NCBI GenBank assembly: GCA_947306175.1
Contig: CAMZFV010000011.1
Location: 1 to 64,000, forward strand
Reading direction: 5' to 3'
Length of the DNA: 64,000 nt
Source of the DNA: an uncultured Prevotellaceae bacterium
GTDB lineage: Bacteria; Bacteroidota; Bacteroidia; Bacteroidales; Muribaculaceae
The translations under genes and the position numbers were made by a program. Positions within the stretch are counted from its first letter, which is position 1. Every line of letters begins with the position of its first letter. This document shows positions 53,852-62,282 of this stretch, one piece after another. Under the pieces are notes generated by a model, which saw nothing but the letters and a program-made list of their open reading frames with translations, was not told the DNA's origin and ran no database searches.

Positions 53852-54694
53852 ATGAAAACGAAGTATTTTTCTCTACTTATATTGCTGTCAATCACTGCGT
53901 TACTTTTCTCGTGCGCGAAATCTGGTGATGGAAAAGGCGGTGATGGCAAGCCTGCTGTGACCATCAAATCGCAACGGTTGAACGACAGCTCGTCCTTCAC
54001 GCTGTCGAACGGCGAACGCTGCACCATAGTTGCCGATGCGAACATCGACTATCCTGTGAAAGCGGGTGAAGGCGCTCCAGTGGATAGCCTGCAACGGTTG
54101 TTCGCTGCCTACGTGCTGGAGTCGGGTGACTCATTGTCGCTGCAGGATGCCATGCGTCAGGTGGTTACTAACAGTATGCACCAGTATGACTTCATGGAGG
54201 GGCCAGTCAGTGAGGACGAGTTGGCCGATGATGAAGGGATGGCCACACTCAAATACGCCACGAGTACCCGTATAACCCCCATTTATAACAAGAACGGGGT
54301 GGTGACGTTTGAGCGCGTGGATGTGGTGAAGAAGAACGACAAGGTGACCTCGGTGACGCACCGTTACTACAGTTTCGATGTCGAGACTCAGACCTTTATT
54401 GATGTGAACCGCCTATTCCGCGATGATGCAATTGCCGACGTGTGCCAACTGCTCAAACAGCAGTTGCTCAAGCAGAACAATGCCACGGGCAATGAGCAGC
54501 TTAATGACCTGGGGTACTTCAATGTAGAGAATATCTCGGTGACCCGTAATTTTTATTTCGACGACAACGGCGTGACGTGGAGTTATCTGCCCAACGAGTT
54601 AGCCGTCGAGGCTGTAGGCGAGCCCAAGATCTTCATCCCCTACGACGAATTGTCCGATTACCTCTGCGACGACAGCATCATCCAGAAAATGTAA
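53852..54694 (+). CDS. DUF3298-type lipoprotein (RsiV-like domain)
   Basis: A 280-residue protein with a lipoprotein signal; lipobox LLFSC puts the lipid on about Cys-21, followed by a Gly-rich linker. The C-terminal half matches DUF3298: RYYSFDVETQTFIDVNRLF, then a helix, then FYFDDNGVTWSYLPNELA and the terminal IFIPYDELSDYL. The domain is shared with the anti-sigma factor RsiV, where it binds lysozyme, but this protein has no cytoplasmic sigma-binding part, so an envelope role is more likely. Confidence 0.87.
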   Translation: MKTKYFSLLILLSITALLFSCAKSGDGKGGDGKPAVTIKSQRLNDSSSFTLSNGERCTIVADANIDYPVKAGEGAPVDSLQRLFAAYVLESGDSLSLQDAMRQVVTNSMHQYDFMEGPVSEDELADDEGMATLKYATSTRITPIYNKNGVVTFERVDVVKKNDKVTSVTHRYYSFDVETQTFIDVNRLFRDDAIADVCQLLKQQLLKQNNATGNEQLNDLGYFNVENISVTRNFYFDDNGVTWSYLPNELAVEAVGEPKIFIPYDELSDYLCDDSIIQKM

Positions 54695-54704
54695 ATTAAG
54701 TTTT

Positions 54705-54787
54705 CAGTCCCTAGTTTCTAGTCCCTAGATGGCATCCGCTTCCAAACGACTCAAAACTAGAAACTAAGGACTAAGGACTAGAAACTG
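54705..54787. repeat. Heptamer palindromic element with GGCATCCGC core
   Basis: The left arm contains CAGTCCCTAG and TTTCTAGTCC units and the right arm their complements (CTAGAAACTAAGGACTAAGG). The core ATGGCATCCGCTTCC is at 54729-54743. It fills the gap between the lipoprotein gene and rsmG, and the right arm reaches to within two bases of the rsmG ATG. Confidence 0.8.
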
Positions 54788-54788
54788 T

Positions 54789-55409
54789 ATGGAGCATATA
54801 TTGAAATATTTTCCGGAGTTGAGTGAGGTGCAACGTCAACAGATGACGCAGCTATTGGCGCTCTATCCCGAGTGGAATGCTAAGATTAATGTTATCTCCC
54901 GTAAAGATATCGACAACCTGGAGGTGAACCATATCCTGCACTCGTTAGGGCTGGTCAAGTTTGTTAAGTTCATGCCGGGAACGCGGGTGATGGACTTGGG
55001 GACGGGTGGGGGACTGCCCGGCATCCCTCTGGCAATTTATTACCCCGAGGTGACTTTCCATCTGGTGGACCGCATCGGCAAGAAACTCAAAGTGGCGCAG
55101 GACATCGCTGAGCGTATCGGCTTGACTAACGTCACTTTCCAGCATGGCGATGTCAAGGAGGTGAAGGGAAAATTTGATTTTGTGGTGAGCCGTGCGGTGA
55201 TGGACCTTGGCGACATGGTGCCTCTGGTCAAGCGCTTTATTGACCCTCAGGACCGCAACGCCGTGCCCAACGGACTGCTGTGTCTCAAGGGCGGCGACTT
55301 GAGCGGTGAAATCGCCAAGTACAAGAACCAAGTGCTCGTTGATGAATTGTCGAGTTACTTCAAAGAGGATTTCTTCAAGACCAAGAAAGTCTTATATTTG
55401 CCATTATAG
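54789..55409 (+). CDS. rsmG: 16S rRNA (guanine527-N7)-methyltransferase
   Basis: A 206-residue SAM-dependent enzyme modifying G527 of 16S rRNA (GidB). The family start LLALYPEWNAKINVISRKD near residues 21-41 is present. SAM motif I is VMDLGTGGGLPGIPLA near 65-80. The downstream HLVDRIGKKLKV and FDFVVSRAVMDL segments are also typical. Length is normal. Its start codon directly abuts a palindromic repeat, so the leader may be structured. Confidence 0.95.
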   Translation: MEHILKYFPELSEVQRQQMTQLLALYPEWNAKINVISRKDIDNLEVNHILHSLGLVKFVKFMPGTRVMDLGTGGGLPGIPLAIYYPEVTFHLVDRIGKKLKVAQDIAERIGLTNVTFQHGDVKEVKGKFDFVVSRAVMDLGDMVPLVKRFIDPQDRNAVPNGLLCLKGGDLSGEIAKYKNQVLVDELSSYFKEDFFKTKKVLYLPL

Positions 55410-55414
55410 ATAAT

Positions 55415-55491
55415 AAACTACGAATTTGGCTTCGCCGAGCTAATGGTTCACGAATTTTATTCATTAGTGTAATTAGCGAAATTGGTAGTTT
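55415..55491. repeat. AAACTAC-type inverted repeat, copy 1
   Basis: The arms 55415-55430 and 55476-55491 match at 14 of 16 bases (AAACTACGAATTTGGC and complement). The same family is seen at 63430-63493, and a half copy at 43381-43404. It lies between rsmG and the MBL hydrolase gene. Confidence 0.6.
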
Positions 55492-55512
55492 GAGTTTGAT
55501 AAAGATAATGAT

Positions 55513-56151
55513 ATGAATGCTACTATGATGACCGTCAATCCGTTTGGCGAGAATTTATATATTTTGTGGGAAGAGGCTACACATGATGCTGTGGTCGTTG
55601 ACCCTGGCATGATGCGTGATGAAGAGCGCGAAATGGTGACCAAGTTCATCGGTGAGCACAAACTGAACGTGAAACACATCCTGTTGACCCATCTGCATAT
55701 TGACCACGTGACCAGCGCACGCTGGCTGGCCGATCAGACTGGAGCTGACGTATGCGGCTGCGCTCTTGATGCCTCGTTGGGTCAGGAGTTACATGAATAT
55801 GTGGCATATTTCCACCTCAAAATCGATGTCGAACCATTGACGCTTGACCGCCAATTGGTGGAAGGTGATACGATACCCCTGGGCGACGAGGTGATCCAGG
55901 TGCTGCATGTGCCAGGCCATAGCCCCGGTGGACTGGCTTTCTACTTGCCTGACAGTGGGCTGCTCATCAGTGGTGACACCATCTTTAACGGCAGTGTAGG
56001 GCGTACCGACCTCAAGGGCGGCGATATGGCGCAACAGCTCAACAGCATCCGCGAGAAGATTTTCACCCTTCCCGATGAGACCGTCATTGCCTCGGGTCAC
56101 GGACCCACAACCACCGTCGCCGACGAGAAACGCTTCAACCCGTTTGTGTGA
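55513..56151 (+). CDS. MBL-fold metallohydrolase (glyoxalase II-like)
   Basis: A 212-residue protein. The metal motif THLHIDHVTSAR near residues 58-69 gives the HxHxDH signature. The other ligands are in HVPGHSPGG (near 134-142), SGDTIFNG and ASGHGPTTT near the end. The size and the lack of an extra C-terminal domain match the YcbL-type hydrolases, which resemble glyoxalase II but act on unknown thioesters or persulphides. It ends before a good terminator. Confidence 0.93.
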   Translation: MNATMMTVNPFGENLYILWEEATHDAVVVDPGMMRDEEREMVTKFIGEHKLNVKHILLTHLHIDHVTSARWLADQTGADVCGCALDASLGQELHEYVAYFHLKIDVEPLTLDRQLVEGDTIPLGDEVIQVLHVPGHSPGGLAFYLPDSGLLISGDTIFNGSVGRTDLKGGDMAQQLNSIREKIFTLPDETVIASGHGPTTTVADEKRFNPFV

Positions 56152-56157
56152 TAATAT

Positions 56158-56190
56158 AAGGGAGGGTCCTTGAGGGCTCTCCCTTTTTTG
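56158..56190. terminator. Terminator between convergent genes
   Basis: AAGGGAG (56158-56164) pairs with CTCCCTT (56179-56185), with GGTCC/GGGC pairing inside and a T-run. It serves the MBL gene, and probably the barrel gene from the other side. Confidence 0.8.
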
Positions 56191-56214
56191 CAGTTATACG
56201 TTATGTCGGTTTGA

Positions 56215-57123
56215 TTACAAGAATAAGGAGACTCCTGCAGTCCAGCTGTTTTTGATTTCGGGTCCAAAGCCTTTCTTGAAAAACTCTTGGGGGCTATAGC
56301 GGAAATAGATGCCAACTAAACCTATGGAAAGGCCGCCAAATGCGTCAAAGGTGAGTTTCTGTTGTTCCAATCCCTTGAGATGGATATCATAAACGACTTT
56401 CTCATTATGGGAAGGTGATGACTGATAGTTTGTGACGCATACAGCATTCACATTCCAGTTCATGATACCACCGATTAGCAATTTCAGTCGTTTGTAGATA
56501 TGTTGCCTGTACAATAGCGGAAACTGGATGCTTAGCAACTCCAATTGAGAGTTTCGGTCCTTTTCGATTCCCTCAGGATAATAGCCGATACCGATGATTT
56601 CGGTATTATGGTTTGAATAAGTCATGAAGTCCCTCACAAAACGGAATTTGTCCTTTAAGAAATACCTCTTAAAATTTAATCCCACGCCAAACGAAAACTG
56701 TTGGCCGTGGTGAGTGTCATACTCGATACCCGCAACATTGAGCAAGCCTATTTCAGAGCTGGTACGCACTTCGGGCAATGAACAACTTCCGCCGCCCAAG
56801 TATAAGCCATTTGTAAATATTGTCCAGTGGCTTCTCGTGCTGTCATTGTCCGAAGAAAATGACTTCTGGAAAGGAAATTTCAGTTCATAGTCTCTGCTTT
56901 GCTGGACGTGAACACTATCGTTGGGGGCATGCTCGAAATCGTAGTTGTAGGTGTATTCCCGCTCCAATTCATCAACCGCGATGACTTGGACTTTGGAGCA
57001 GGAAGGCGTCTCGGTGATGATGACTTGTTTGGGCTGTTCGATGACGATCACCGTATCGGGGGCGGTGGCCTGTGCTTGTGCCACGGCAAGCACTGTTGCG
57101 AAGAAAAGTAAAATCTTTTTCAT
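56215..57123 (-). CDS. Outer-membrane beta-barrel protein, paralogue A
   Basis: A 302-residue protein with a signal peptide (MKKILLFFATVLAVAQAQA). After a periplasmic stretch of about 90 residues come eight or more amphipathic strands and a C-terminal strand ending in Leu. The last 40 residues, GIYFRYSPQEFFKKGFGPEI, closely match the paralogue at 58705, as do segments in the middle. It is the last gene of the sigma/anti-sigma operon. Its substrate or role is unknown, but its position suggests that the sigma factor responds to or controls envelope barrels. Confidence 0.82.
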   Translation of the reverse strand: MKKILLFFATVLAVAQAQATAPDTVIVIEQPKQVIITETPSCSKVQVIAVDELEREYTYNYDFEHAPNDSVHVQQSRDYELKFPFQKSFSSDNDSTRSHWTIFTNGLYLGGGSCSLPEVRTSSEIGLLNVAGIEYDTHHGQQFSFGVGLNFKRYFLKDKFRFVRDFMTYSNHNTEIIGIGYYPEGIEKDRNSQLELLSIQFPLLYRQHIYKRLKLLIGGIMNWNVNAVCVTNYQSSPSHNEKVVYDIHLKGLEQQKLTFDAFGGLSIGLVGIYFRYSPQEFFKKGFGPEIKNSWTAGVSLFL

Positions 57124-57147
57124 TGTTATTATGTTTTTGATTAGTTA

Positions 57148-57597
57148 TTATTTACGAATGAGTTTCTTGATATCCTCTGGGCCAGCATAGCTTTCCATAT
57201 AGATGAGCGTGACGTTGTTCTTAGGGGACTTGCGCGCCAAGTTCTGATTGAGGTAGAAGATGTAGCAGTTCGGATACTTATTGCGTTGTTTCATTGTGTA
57301 GAACCCGTAATAAAGTTTCCCGTTGCGGTATTCCACTTCCTTGTCAACGGCCTGCGCACCGTCTTTTGCTACAAGACTCTCGATGAGTTCTGCATCCTTT
57401 TTGTCTGTCACGCTCAGGCTGTGATATAGGGTCAAGCCGATTTCTTGAGCCTGCTGTCCAGTCACGATGATCTCGGTGGCAGTAGGGGATTTCTTGAACC
57501 TGCCATCAAAGAGGCTGTTGATGTTCAAGCCTTTCTGTGCCATTGCAGCCATCGAGGTCAGCAGGCAGGTCAGGATGATGATTGTTATCCGTTTCAT
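57148..57597 (-). CDS. Secreted protein of unknown function in the sigma operon
   Basis: A 149-residue protein with a signal peptide (ends MAAMAQ, residue 21). It begins KGLNINSLFDGRFKKSP and contains a central IIVTGQQAQEIGLTLYHSL. The composition suggests a small mixed alpha/beta periplasmic domain. I associate this sort of gene with DUF4252/DUF6108-like proteins that accompany ECF sigma operons in Bacteroidetes, but cannot confirm which. It lies 14 bases after the anti-sigma gene and 24 before the barrel gene. Confidence 0.7.
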   Translation of the reverse strand: MKRITIIILTCLLTSMAAMAQKGLNINSLFDGRFKKSPTATEIIVTGQQAQEIGLTLYHSLSVTDKKDAELIESLVAKDGAQAVDKEVEYRNGKLYYGFYTMKQRNKYPNCYIFYLNQNLARKSPKNNVTLIYMESYAGPEDIKKLIRK

Positions 57598-57611
57598 ATT
57601 CGTCGTGTTGT

Positions 57612-58070
57612 TTATTTGTTATCAAGTTCAATGGCTTCTCCCAGACTTGACAATTGGTCAATCATGATTTGGGAGGCGCCAGCCATATTGTTCATATCCT
57701 TCTTGACAATGGCCATCACAGCGTCGTCGTCGTTAATGGTTTGTCCGTTGACGTAGGCGATGCACATGTTGTCCACATGGTTCTGTTGCCAAAATATCGT
57801 GGCGCCGATGCCCATCACAATGGCGATGCTGGCAGCGATGCCGATGATTTGGCGTCGATGACTCTTCTTGGTTGCGCGTTGCTCTTTTCCATGGGTGACG
57901 AAATAGCCCATCGTGAAGCGTGCCTCGTCGATGAGTTCGCTGCTCCATGGACAGTCTGCTAGGCATTGCTTGAGTTCCCGCTCCTCGTGGATGGAGGTCT
58001 CTCCGTCAAAGTAGCGGTTGATGAGCTGCTCCAGCTCCGCTTGATTGGATATGTTATGAAGAGTGTTCAT
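57612..58070 (-). CDS. Anti-sigma factor, single-pass membrane protein
   Basis: A 152-residue protein. The cytosolic N-terminal 70 residues have the anti-sigma pattern LEQLINRYFDGETSIHEERELKQCL. A membrane helix spans residues 75-93 (IIGIAASIAIVMGIGATIF). A periplasmic tail of about 55 residues follows. Its ATG overlaps the sigma-gene stop (ATGA), so translation is coupled. It should hold the sigma factor at the membrane until an envelope signal releases it. Confidence 0.85.
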   Translation of the reverse strand: MNTLHNISNQAELEQLINRYFDGETSIHEERELKQCLADCPWSSELIDEARFTMGYFVTHGKEQRATKKSHRRQIIGIAASIAIVMGIGATIFWQQNHVDNMCIAYVNGQTINDDDAVMAIVKKDMNNMAGASQIMIDQLSSLGEAIELDNK

Positions 58071-58576
58071 GCGTTCTTCTCCTTTCTTCTTGCTTGATAA
58101 ATTTCTCTCACGCGTTTGCGTGCTCGGCTTAGTTCCACTCGCACGTTGGCGGCGGTCATGTTCATGCGGTTTGCAATGTCGTCAAATTCCAGCCCATCGA
58201 TTTCGCGCAGGTTGATAATCATGCGCTGGTTGTGTGACAGGTCGTTGTCGATGATCCATCTCACCTGCTGGTAGGCCAGGCTGCGGTCGTTGTCAGTGAT
58301 CTCCTCGGTGGTGTCGGCGACTTGTTCGATGGGCACATCCGAACGATGGCTGTTGTGCCGTGCCATGTCAATGCTTGTGGTGCGTACAGTCATCATTCCC
58401 GCACCTTGGGCATGTTTGGCACTGTCGTATCGTCCTCGCTGCTGCCACAGTTTGACGAAGGCATCCTGTACCGCATCGGCTGCATCGTCACGGTTGCCCG
58501 TGATGCGTTCGGCCATGGAGAGCATCTGTTCTCTCAAGGCGGTGAATGCGTTGGTGATGCGGTCAGGTTGTTTCAT
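58067..58576 (-). CDS. ECF RNA polymerase sigma factor
   Basis: A 169-residue sigma-70-family protein. Region 2 includes AADAVQDAFVKLWQQ near residues 32-46. Region 4 includes GLEFDDIANRMNMTAANVRVELSRARKRVRE near 128-158. There are no extra domains. With its overlapping anti-sigma gene it forms a standard Bacteroidetes signalling pair. A TTTG-containing weak box lies near 58606-58613, and autoregulation is plausible. The neighbouring barrel genes are likely members of its regulon. Confidence 0.93.
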   Translation of the reverse strand: MKQPDRITNAFTALREQMLSMAERITGNRDDAADAVQDAFVKLWQQRGRYDSAKHAQGAGMMTVRTTSIDMARHNSHRSDVPIEQVADTTEEITDNDRSLAYQQVRWIIDNDLSHNQRMIINLREIDGLEFDDIANRMNMTAANVRVELSRARKRVREIYQARRKEKNA

Positions 58577-58704
58577 TTTAGATTGTCGTTTCTATTTTAT
58601 AAACGCAAAGTAATGTCATTTGTAACAAAAAGTGGCAAAAAAAATCTGGAAATCTCGATAATCGGGATTCCCAGACGGTATTTTAAGCAAAAATGCTGTG
58701 TGAC

Positions 58705-59472
58705 TTAGAGGCCTATGGTAATACCGAGGGTCCAAGTCTGCTTGATCTCAGGACCATAGCCGTCCTTGAAGAACTTGCCAGGGGTGTAACGGCAGTAGAT
58801 ACCGAACTGATCCCAAGTGAGGCTGCCCAAGAAGTCAAAGTTCACCTTATTCTGCTTGAGGTTCTTGAAATGGGTGTCATATTCCACCTTGTTCAACTCG
58901 TAGTGGTTGTCCACAGTGGCATGGGTGTTCCAGTTCAGGATGCCGGCAACAGTGAGGTCAAGTTTCTTAACGATCTTCTGACTGAACATCAAGGGGAACT
59001 GAAGGGCCACCATATTCAGGTTGGACGAACGGTTTTTGATCTCATTAATGTCCACAGAGGGGTACTGCTCGATGCCGACGATGCTGTTGTTCTCACCACG
59101 CACAAGCATGTTGGGGCGCTTGATGCTGTAAGAACGGTGGTGAATACCCACACCGAGCGAAATGTTCTGTCCGTGCAGGCTGTTGTAGTTGACGGCAGCT
59201 ATGTTGAGGATACCGATCTCAAAGCTGTTGTTGATGTAATCCCAGTTGTGCTTCACGCCCATACCAACGTAAAAGCCGCTGGAGGTCAGTGACCAGTGCT
59301 TGGTGCTCTCGTCATCATCCTTGAAGGGATGCTGGTAAGCTGATTCGCCATCATCATCGGCGGCTACGGTTGCTACAGGAGCCTCGTTAGCGGTTACTGC
59401 ATTGTCATTGGCTGCTGCATTCATCTGTGCCATGGCGAGCATGGCGGCAAAAATCAAAACAATCTTTTTCAT
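58705..59472 (-). CDS. Outer-membrane beta-barrel protein, paralogue B
   Basis: A 255-residue protein with a signal peptide ending near residue 20 (MNAA) and an acidic periplasmic linker (about 21-60). Seven or eight beta strands follow. It shares with paralogue A the segments LHGQNISLGVGI and YCRYTPGKFFKDGYGPEI. It has a separate promoter (minus-strand TAATTTTG, 59538-59545) and precedes the sigma gene by 128 bases. Having two paralogues around one sigma/anti-sigma pair suggests a duplication within the module. Confidence 0.82.
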   Translation of the reverse strand: MKKIVLIFAAMLAMAQMNAAANDNAVTANEAPVATVAADDDGESAYQHPFKDDDESTKHWSLTSSGFYVGMGVKHNWDYINNSFEIGILNIAAVNYNSLHGQNISLGVGIHHRSYSIKRPNMLVRGENNSIVGIEQYPSVDINEIKNRSSNLNMVALQFPLMFSQKIVKKLDLTVAGILNWNTHATVDNHYELNKVEYDTHFKNLKQNKVNFDFLGSLTWDQFGIYCRYTPGKFFKDGYGPEIKQTWTLGITIGL

Positions 59473-59537
59473 TTTTATATAAGTTAAAAGTATTGTGTAT
59501 TATTGCTATCGACCCTATGGGGGTTGAAAATCGGGCG

Positions 59538-59545
59538 CAAAATTA
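59538..59545 (-). promoter_or_regulatory. -7 element of barrel paralogue B
   Basis: TAATTTTG on the minus strand, 66 bases before the ATG. Confidence 0.6.
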
Positions 59546-59577
59546 GTCAGTTTATTTGAAATAGACAAATTTTTTGT

Positions 59578-59617
59578 CAAGTTTCTAAAGCAGTGGCGCC
59601 ACTACTTTAGAAACTTG
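59578..59617. terminator. 40-bp near-perfect palindrome
   Basis: CAAGTTTCTAAAG (59578-59590) pairs with CTTTAGAAACTTG (59605-59617). The centre AGTGGCGCCACT (59592-59603) is itself palindromic. It lies after the stop of the 59708-60838 gene (minus strand) and before barrel paralogue B, and may act as a terminator. The T-run is imperfect, so another role is possible. Confidence 0.65.
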
Positions 59618-59697
59618 AAGTTTAGGGTTTAGGGTTTAGAGTTTAGAGAGGCATCCGCATTGATGCTCGCGGAGCTCGCAGTTTAGAGTTTAGAGTT
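59618..59697. repeat. TTTAGGG/TTTAGAG heptamer element with GGCATCCGC core
   Basis: Tandem TTTAGGG and TTTAGAG units end in GGCATCCGC (59650-59658), followed by GCGGAGCTCGCAGTTTAG (59669-59686) and further units. The 18 bases at 59641-59658 are identical to 62321-62338, and GGAGCTCGCAGTTTAG recurs near 62290. Confidence 0.8.
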
Positions 59698-59707
59698 CTG
59701 TCATTGG

Positions 59708-60838
59708 TCACTCTTCGATATCAAGGACTTTGGAGAAGCGCACCTGGCTCTTGAATACGGGAAAATTGAGGGTGAGGATGACGCCGTTCTCGATGGTGGC
59801 CTGCACGTCTTTGTCGATGGGTTCAAGGGTGGAGTCAATCCATGTGGCATCGTAGTTGCCGCTGAAGATGGTCTTGACGATGTGCCCTTTTAACATGCCT
59901 GGTTGCCACAGTGACTTCTTGACCTGGGCCCCGTCAATGTAGATGAGGTCGTAGCCGTCGTCGGCGCGCACCACGGCGAGCGTGTAACGCCCACCCAGTC
60001 GCAGCCACTCGTCCTGCATATCACGGTCAAGGTACTTCCAGTAACCTTCCACAGGGTCGATGCTGGCGGTAAAGTATTCGTCCAGTGCCTCGCGTGTCCA
60101 CCGCGTTGTGGTGGTCACCTGCTTCTCATTGTCGATGGTGAGCACGGCACGTTCTAGGGCAACGCGGGAGCCAGCTCCCACAAGATAGCCCACCTGCACG
60201 GGACCGATGGGGCGCATGACATTAGCCTCCAATACCTGCTTCAACTCGTCCTTGCCAATCGAAACGCTCACGCCCCGTTCATCCACATCCACACAAAGGA
60301 TGTTCATGTCGTCTTCCAGTGATACGCCTTTTTTTAGTTCAGTCGTTGCCAGTTGTGTGGTCTCGCCGTCTTTGCGCTGGATAAGGGAGACCTGCATCGT
60401 CCGCTGGTCGGTGATGTCATCATAGGGGGCGCTGTTGTCGCAGCTCAGCACCACGGCACAGTAATTGCCCTCTTCGTCGCGGTTAAACACCAGTCCCCAT
60501 TGCGGGGCAGTGATTTGGGACTTGCCTCCCGTCATGGGATTTTTGATGGACTTTGTTTTTCCCTGCTTGTTGTTGAGGTTGGCTAGACGCAGTTGATAGC
60601 GGTAGGCTGTGCTGTTGATGGTCATCGTATCGATGGTGAGGGCTGTTGCCATCGTCGCATTCTCTTCGATCAAGAAGTCGCCATCAATGGCCTTATAGCG
60701 TCCCTGCATCGTCATACCTGGATGGGGGAACAAGCCACCGAAGTTGTTCCTTATCGAGTTATAATAGGACTTTCCTTGAACTTCCAATCCCATTCCAACC
60801 ATCAACAGGACTATCATTATAATATATAATCTCCTCAT
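59708..60838 (-). CDS. Secreted protein of unknown function
   Basis: A 376-residue protein with a signal peptide (ends EVQGK, residue 23). The mature part is beta-rich and begins SYYNSIRNNFGGLFPHPGM. A segment PQWGLVFNRDEEGNYCAVVL near 112-131 resembles concanavalin-like jelly-roll strands. No catalytic residues stand out. It lies 26 bases after rlmH and probably shares its transcript. I do not recognise a family. Confidence 0.7.
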   Translation of the reverse strand: MRRLYIIMIVLLMVGMGLEVQGKSYYNSIRNNFGGLFPHPGMTMQGRYKAIDGDFLIEENATMATALTIDTMTINSTAYRYQLRLANLNNKQGKTKSIKNPMTGGKSQITAPQWGLVFNRDEEGNYCAVVLSCDNSAPYDDITDQRTMQVSLIQRKDGETTQLATTELKKGVSLEDDMNILCVDVDERGVSVSIGKDELKQVLEANVMRPIGPVQVGYLVGAGSRVALERAVLTIDNEKQVTTTTRWTREALDEYFTASIDPVEGYWKYLDRDMQDEWLRLGGRYTLAVVRADDGYDLIYIDGAQVKKSLWQPGMLKGHIVKTIFSGNYDATWIDSTLEPIDKDVQATIENGVILTLNFPVFKSQVRFSKVLDIEE

Positions 60839-60864
60839 AATGATGATATCTATTATCTGGAAAA

Positions 60865-61338
60865 CTATTCGTGATGATACGGCTCGTGCCGCAGGATGGT
60901 GAAAGCACGATATAATTGTTCAACAAAGATGAGTCGCACCAGTTCATGCGGGAAGGTCATCTTGCTGAGGGAAATCTTCTCGTTGGCCCGGTCATAGACC
61001 TCTTGGGAGAAGCCGTAAGGGCCGCCAACGACAAACACCAGGCGCTTGCTGCCGCTGGCCATACGACGCTGCAGCCATTGGCTGTGATCCATCGAAGTGC
61101 GCTCGGTGCCATGTTCGTCAAGCAGAACGACGTGGTCGCTGGTGTCGAGCGTGGCGAGCAACGCTTTGCCCTCGGCGGCTTTTTGCTGCGCCTCGCTCAT
61201 GTTGCGGGTGTTGCGGACGTCACCTATGTACTGGATGTCGAAGGTCACATAGTGCCGTAACCGCTTGACGTATTCATCGATGCCTTGTCGGACAAATCCC
61301 ACTTCGGTTTTGCCGATGACGGCTAGTGTAATCTTCAT
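60865..61338 (-). CDS. rlmH: 23S rRNA pseudouridine1915-N3-methyltransferase
   Basis: A 157-residue SPOUT methyltransferase modifying helix 69 of 23S rRNA. Family motifs are visible: IDEYVKRLRHY near the N-terminus, VLLDEHGTERTS near 72-83, FVVGGPYGF near 100-108 and the C-terminal knot LSKMTFPHELVRLIFVEQLYRAF. It has its own promoter (minus-strand TAATTTTG, 61366-61373), divergent from that of nadC. Confidence 0.97.
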   Translation of the reverse strand: MKITLAVIGKTEVGFVRQGIDEYVKRLRHYVTFDIQYIGDVRNTRNMSEAQQKAAEGKALLATLDTSDHVVLLDEHGTERTSMDHSQWLQRRMASGSKRLVFVVGGPYGFSQEVYDRANEKISLSKMTFPHELVRLIFVEQLYRAFTILRHEPYHHE

Positions 61339-61365
61339 TTTGGTTGTTTTTAATGATTTTAGCTA

Positions 61366-61402
61366 CAAAATTAGCAATTCCCCCGAAATATCCCTAATTT
61401 TG
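61366..61402. promoter_or_regulatory. Divergent promoters of rlmH and nadC
   Basis: TAATTTTG occurs on the minus strand (61366-61373) and on the plus strand (61395-61402), separated by 21 bases. The geometry equals that at 24070-24106. Confidence 0.7.
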
Positions 61403-61433
61403 TAGTCTGAAATCACCAAATAATAGAAATGAT

Positions 61434-62282
61434 ATGAAAACTCGTGAAGAACTGATTGATGAATTGATTGACTTGGCATTTGCTGAGGATATCGGAGACG
61501 GTGACGCCACCACGTTGTGCTGCATCCCTGCCGACGAGATGGGGCGCCAGCGCCTGATTGTGAAAGAAGAAGGCATCCTGGCTGGTGTGGAAATCGCCCG
61601 TCGTGTGTTTGAGAAATTTGACCCCGAATTGAAGATGGATGTCATGATTGGGGATGGTGCTCACGTGAAGCCCGGCGACATCGCCTTTGTGGTGACGGGC
61701 AAGGTGCGCTCCCTATTGCAGACCGAACGCCTGATGCTCAACATCATGCAGCGCATGAGCGGCGTGGCCACAACCACAGCCCGTTATGCCAAATGTCTTG
61801 AGGGGCTTAAGACCCGTGTCCTTGACACCCGCAAGACCACTCCGGGAATGCGTATTCTGGAGAAGGATGCAGTCAAAATCGGTGGCGGTTGCAATCACCG
61901 TATCGGCCTGTTTGACATGATTCTGCTCAAGGACAACCATGTGGACTTTGCCGGCGGCATTGTGCCTGCTATCGAGAATGCCCATCGGTGGTGCGAGGAA
62001 AACGGCAAAAACCTCAAAATCGAGATCGAGGTACGCAACTTTGACGAGTTGCAGCAGGTGCTCGACCATGGAGGCGTGGACCGTGTAATGCTCGACAACT
62101 TCTCTGTCGAGAACACCCGCAAGGCCGTGGAAATCATCAACGGCAGGGTAGAGACGGAGTCCAGTGGTGGCATCACCATCGAGACGCTGAGGGCTTATGG
62201 CGAGTGTGGCGTGGATTACATCTCGGTGGGAGCGCTGACACATTCCATCAAGTCGCTCGACATGAGCTTCAAAGCCTGTTAA
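61434..62282 (+). CDS. nadC: Nicotinate-nucleotide pyrophosphorylase (quinolinate phosphoribosyltransferase)
   Basis: A 282-residue enzyme converting quinolinate and PRPP to nicotinate mononucleotide in NAD synthesis. Motifs include LAFAEDIGDGDATT near 13-26, VLDTRKTTPGMR near 129-140, GGCNHRIGLFDMILLKDNH near 151-169, and a C-terminal DYISVGALTHS. Length is typical. nadA and nadB are not nearby. Confidence 0.97.
   Translation: MKTREELIDELIDLAFAEDIGDGDATTLCCIPADEMGRQRLIVKEEGILAGVEIARRVFEKFDPELKMDVMIGDGAHVKPGDIAFVVTGKVRSLLQTERLMLNIMQRMSGVATTTARYAKCLEGLKTRVLDTRKTTPGMRILEKDAVKIGGGCNHRIGLFDMILLKDNHVDFAGGIVPAIENAHRWCEENGKNLKIEIEVRNFDELQQVLDHGGVDRVMLDNFSVENTRKAVEIINGRVETESSGGITIETLRAYGECGVDYISVGALTHSIKSLDMSFKAC

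Noticed and set aside
59618..59640. Telomere-like TTTAGGG repeat
   Set aside because: Only two units, in an internal chromosomal position and part of the heptamer family; no link to a replicon end.
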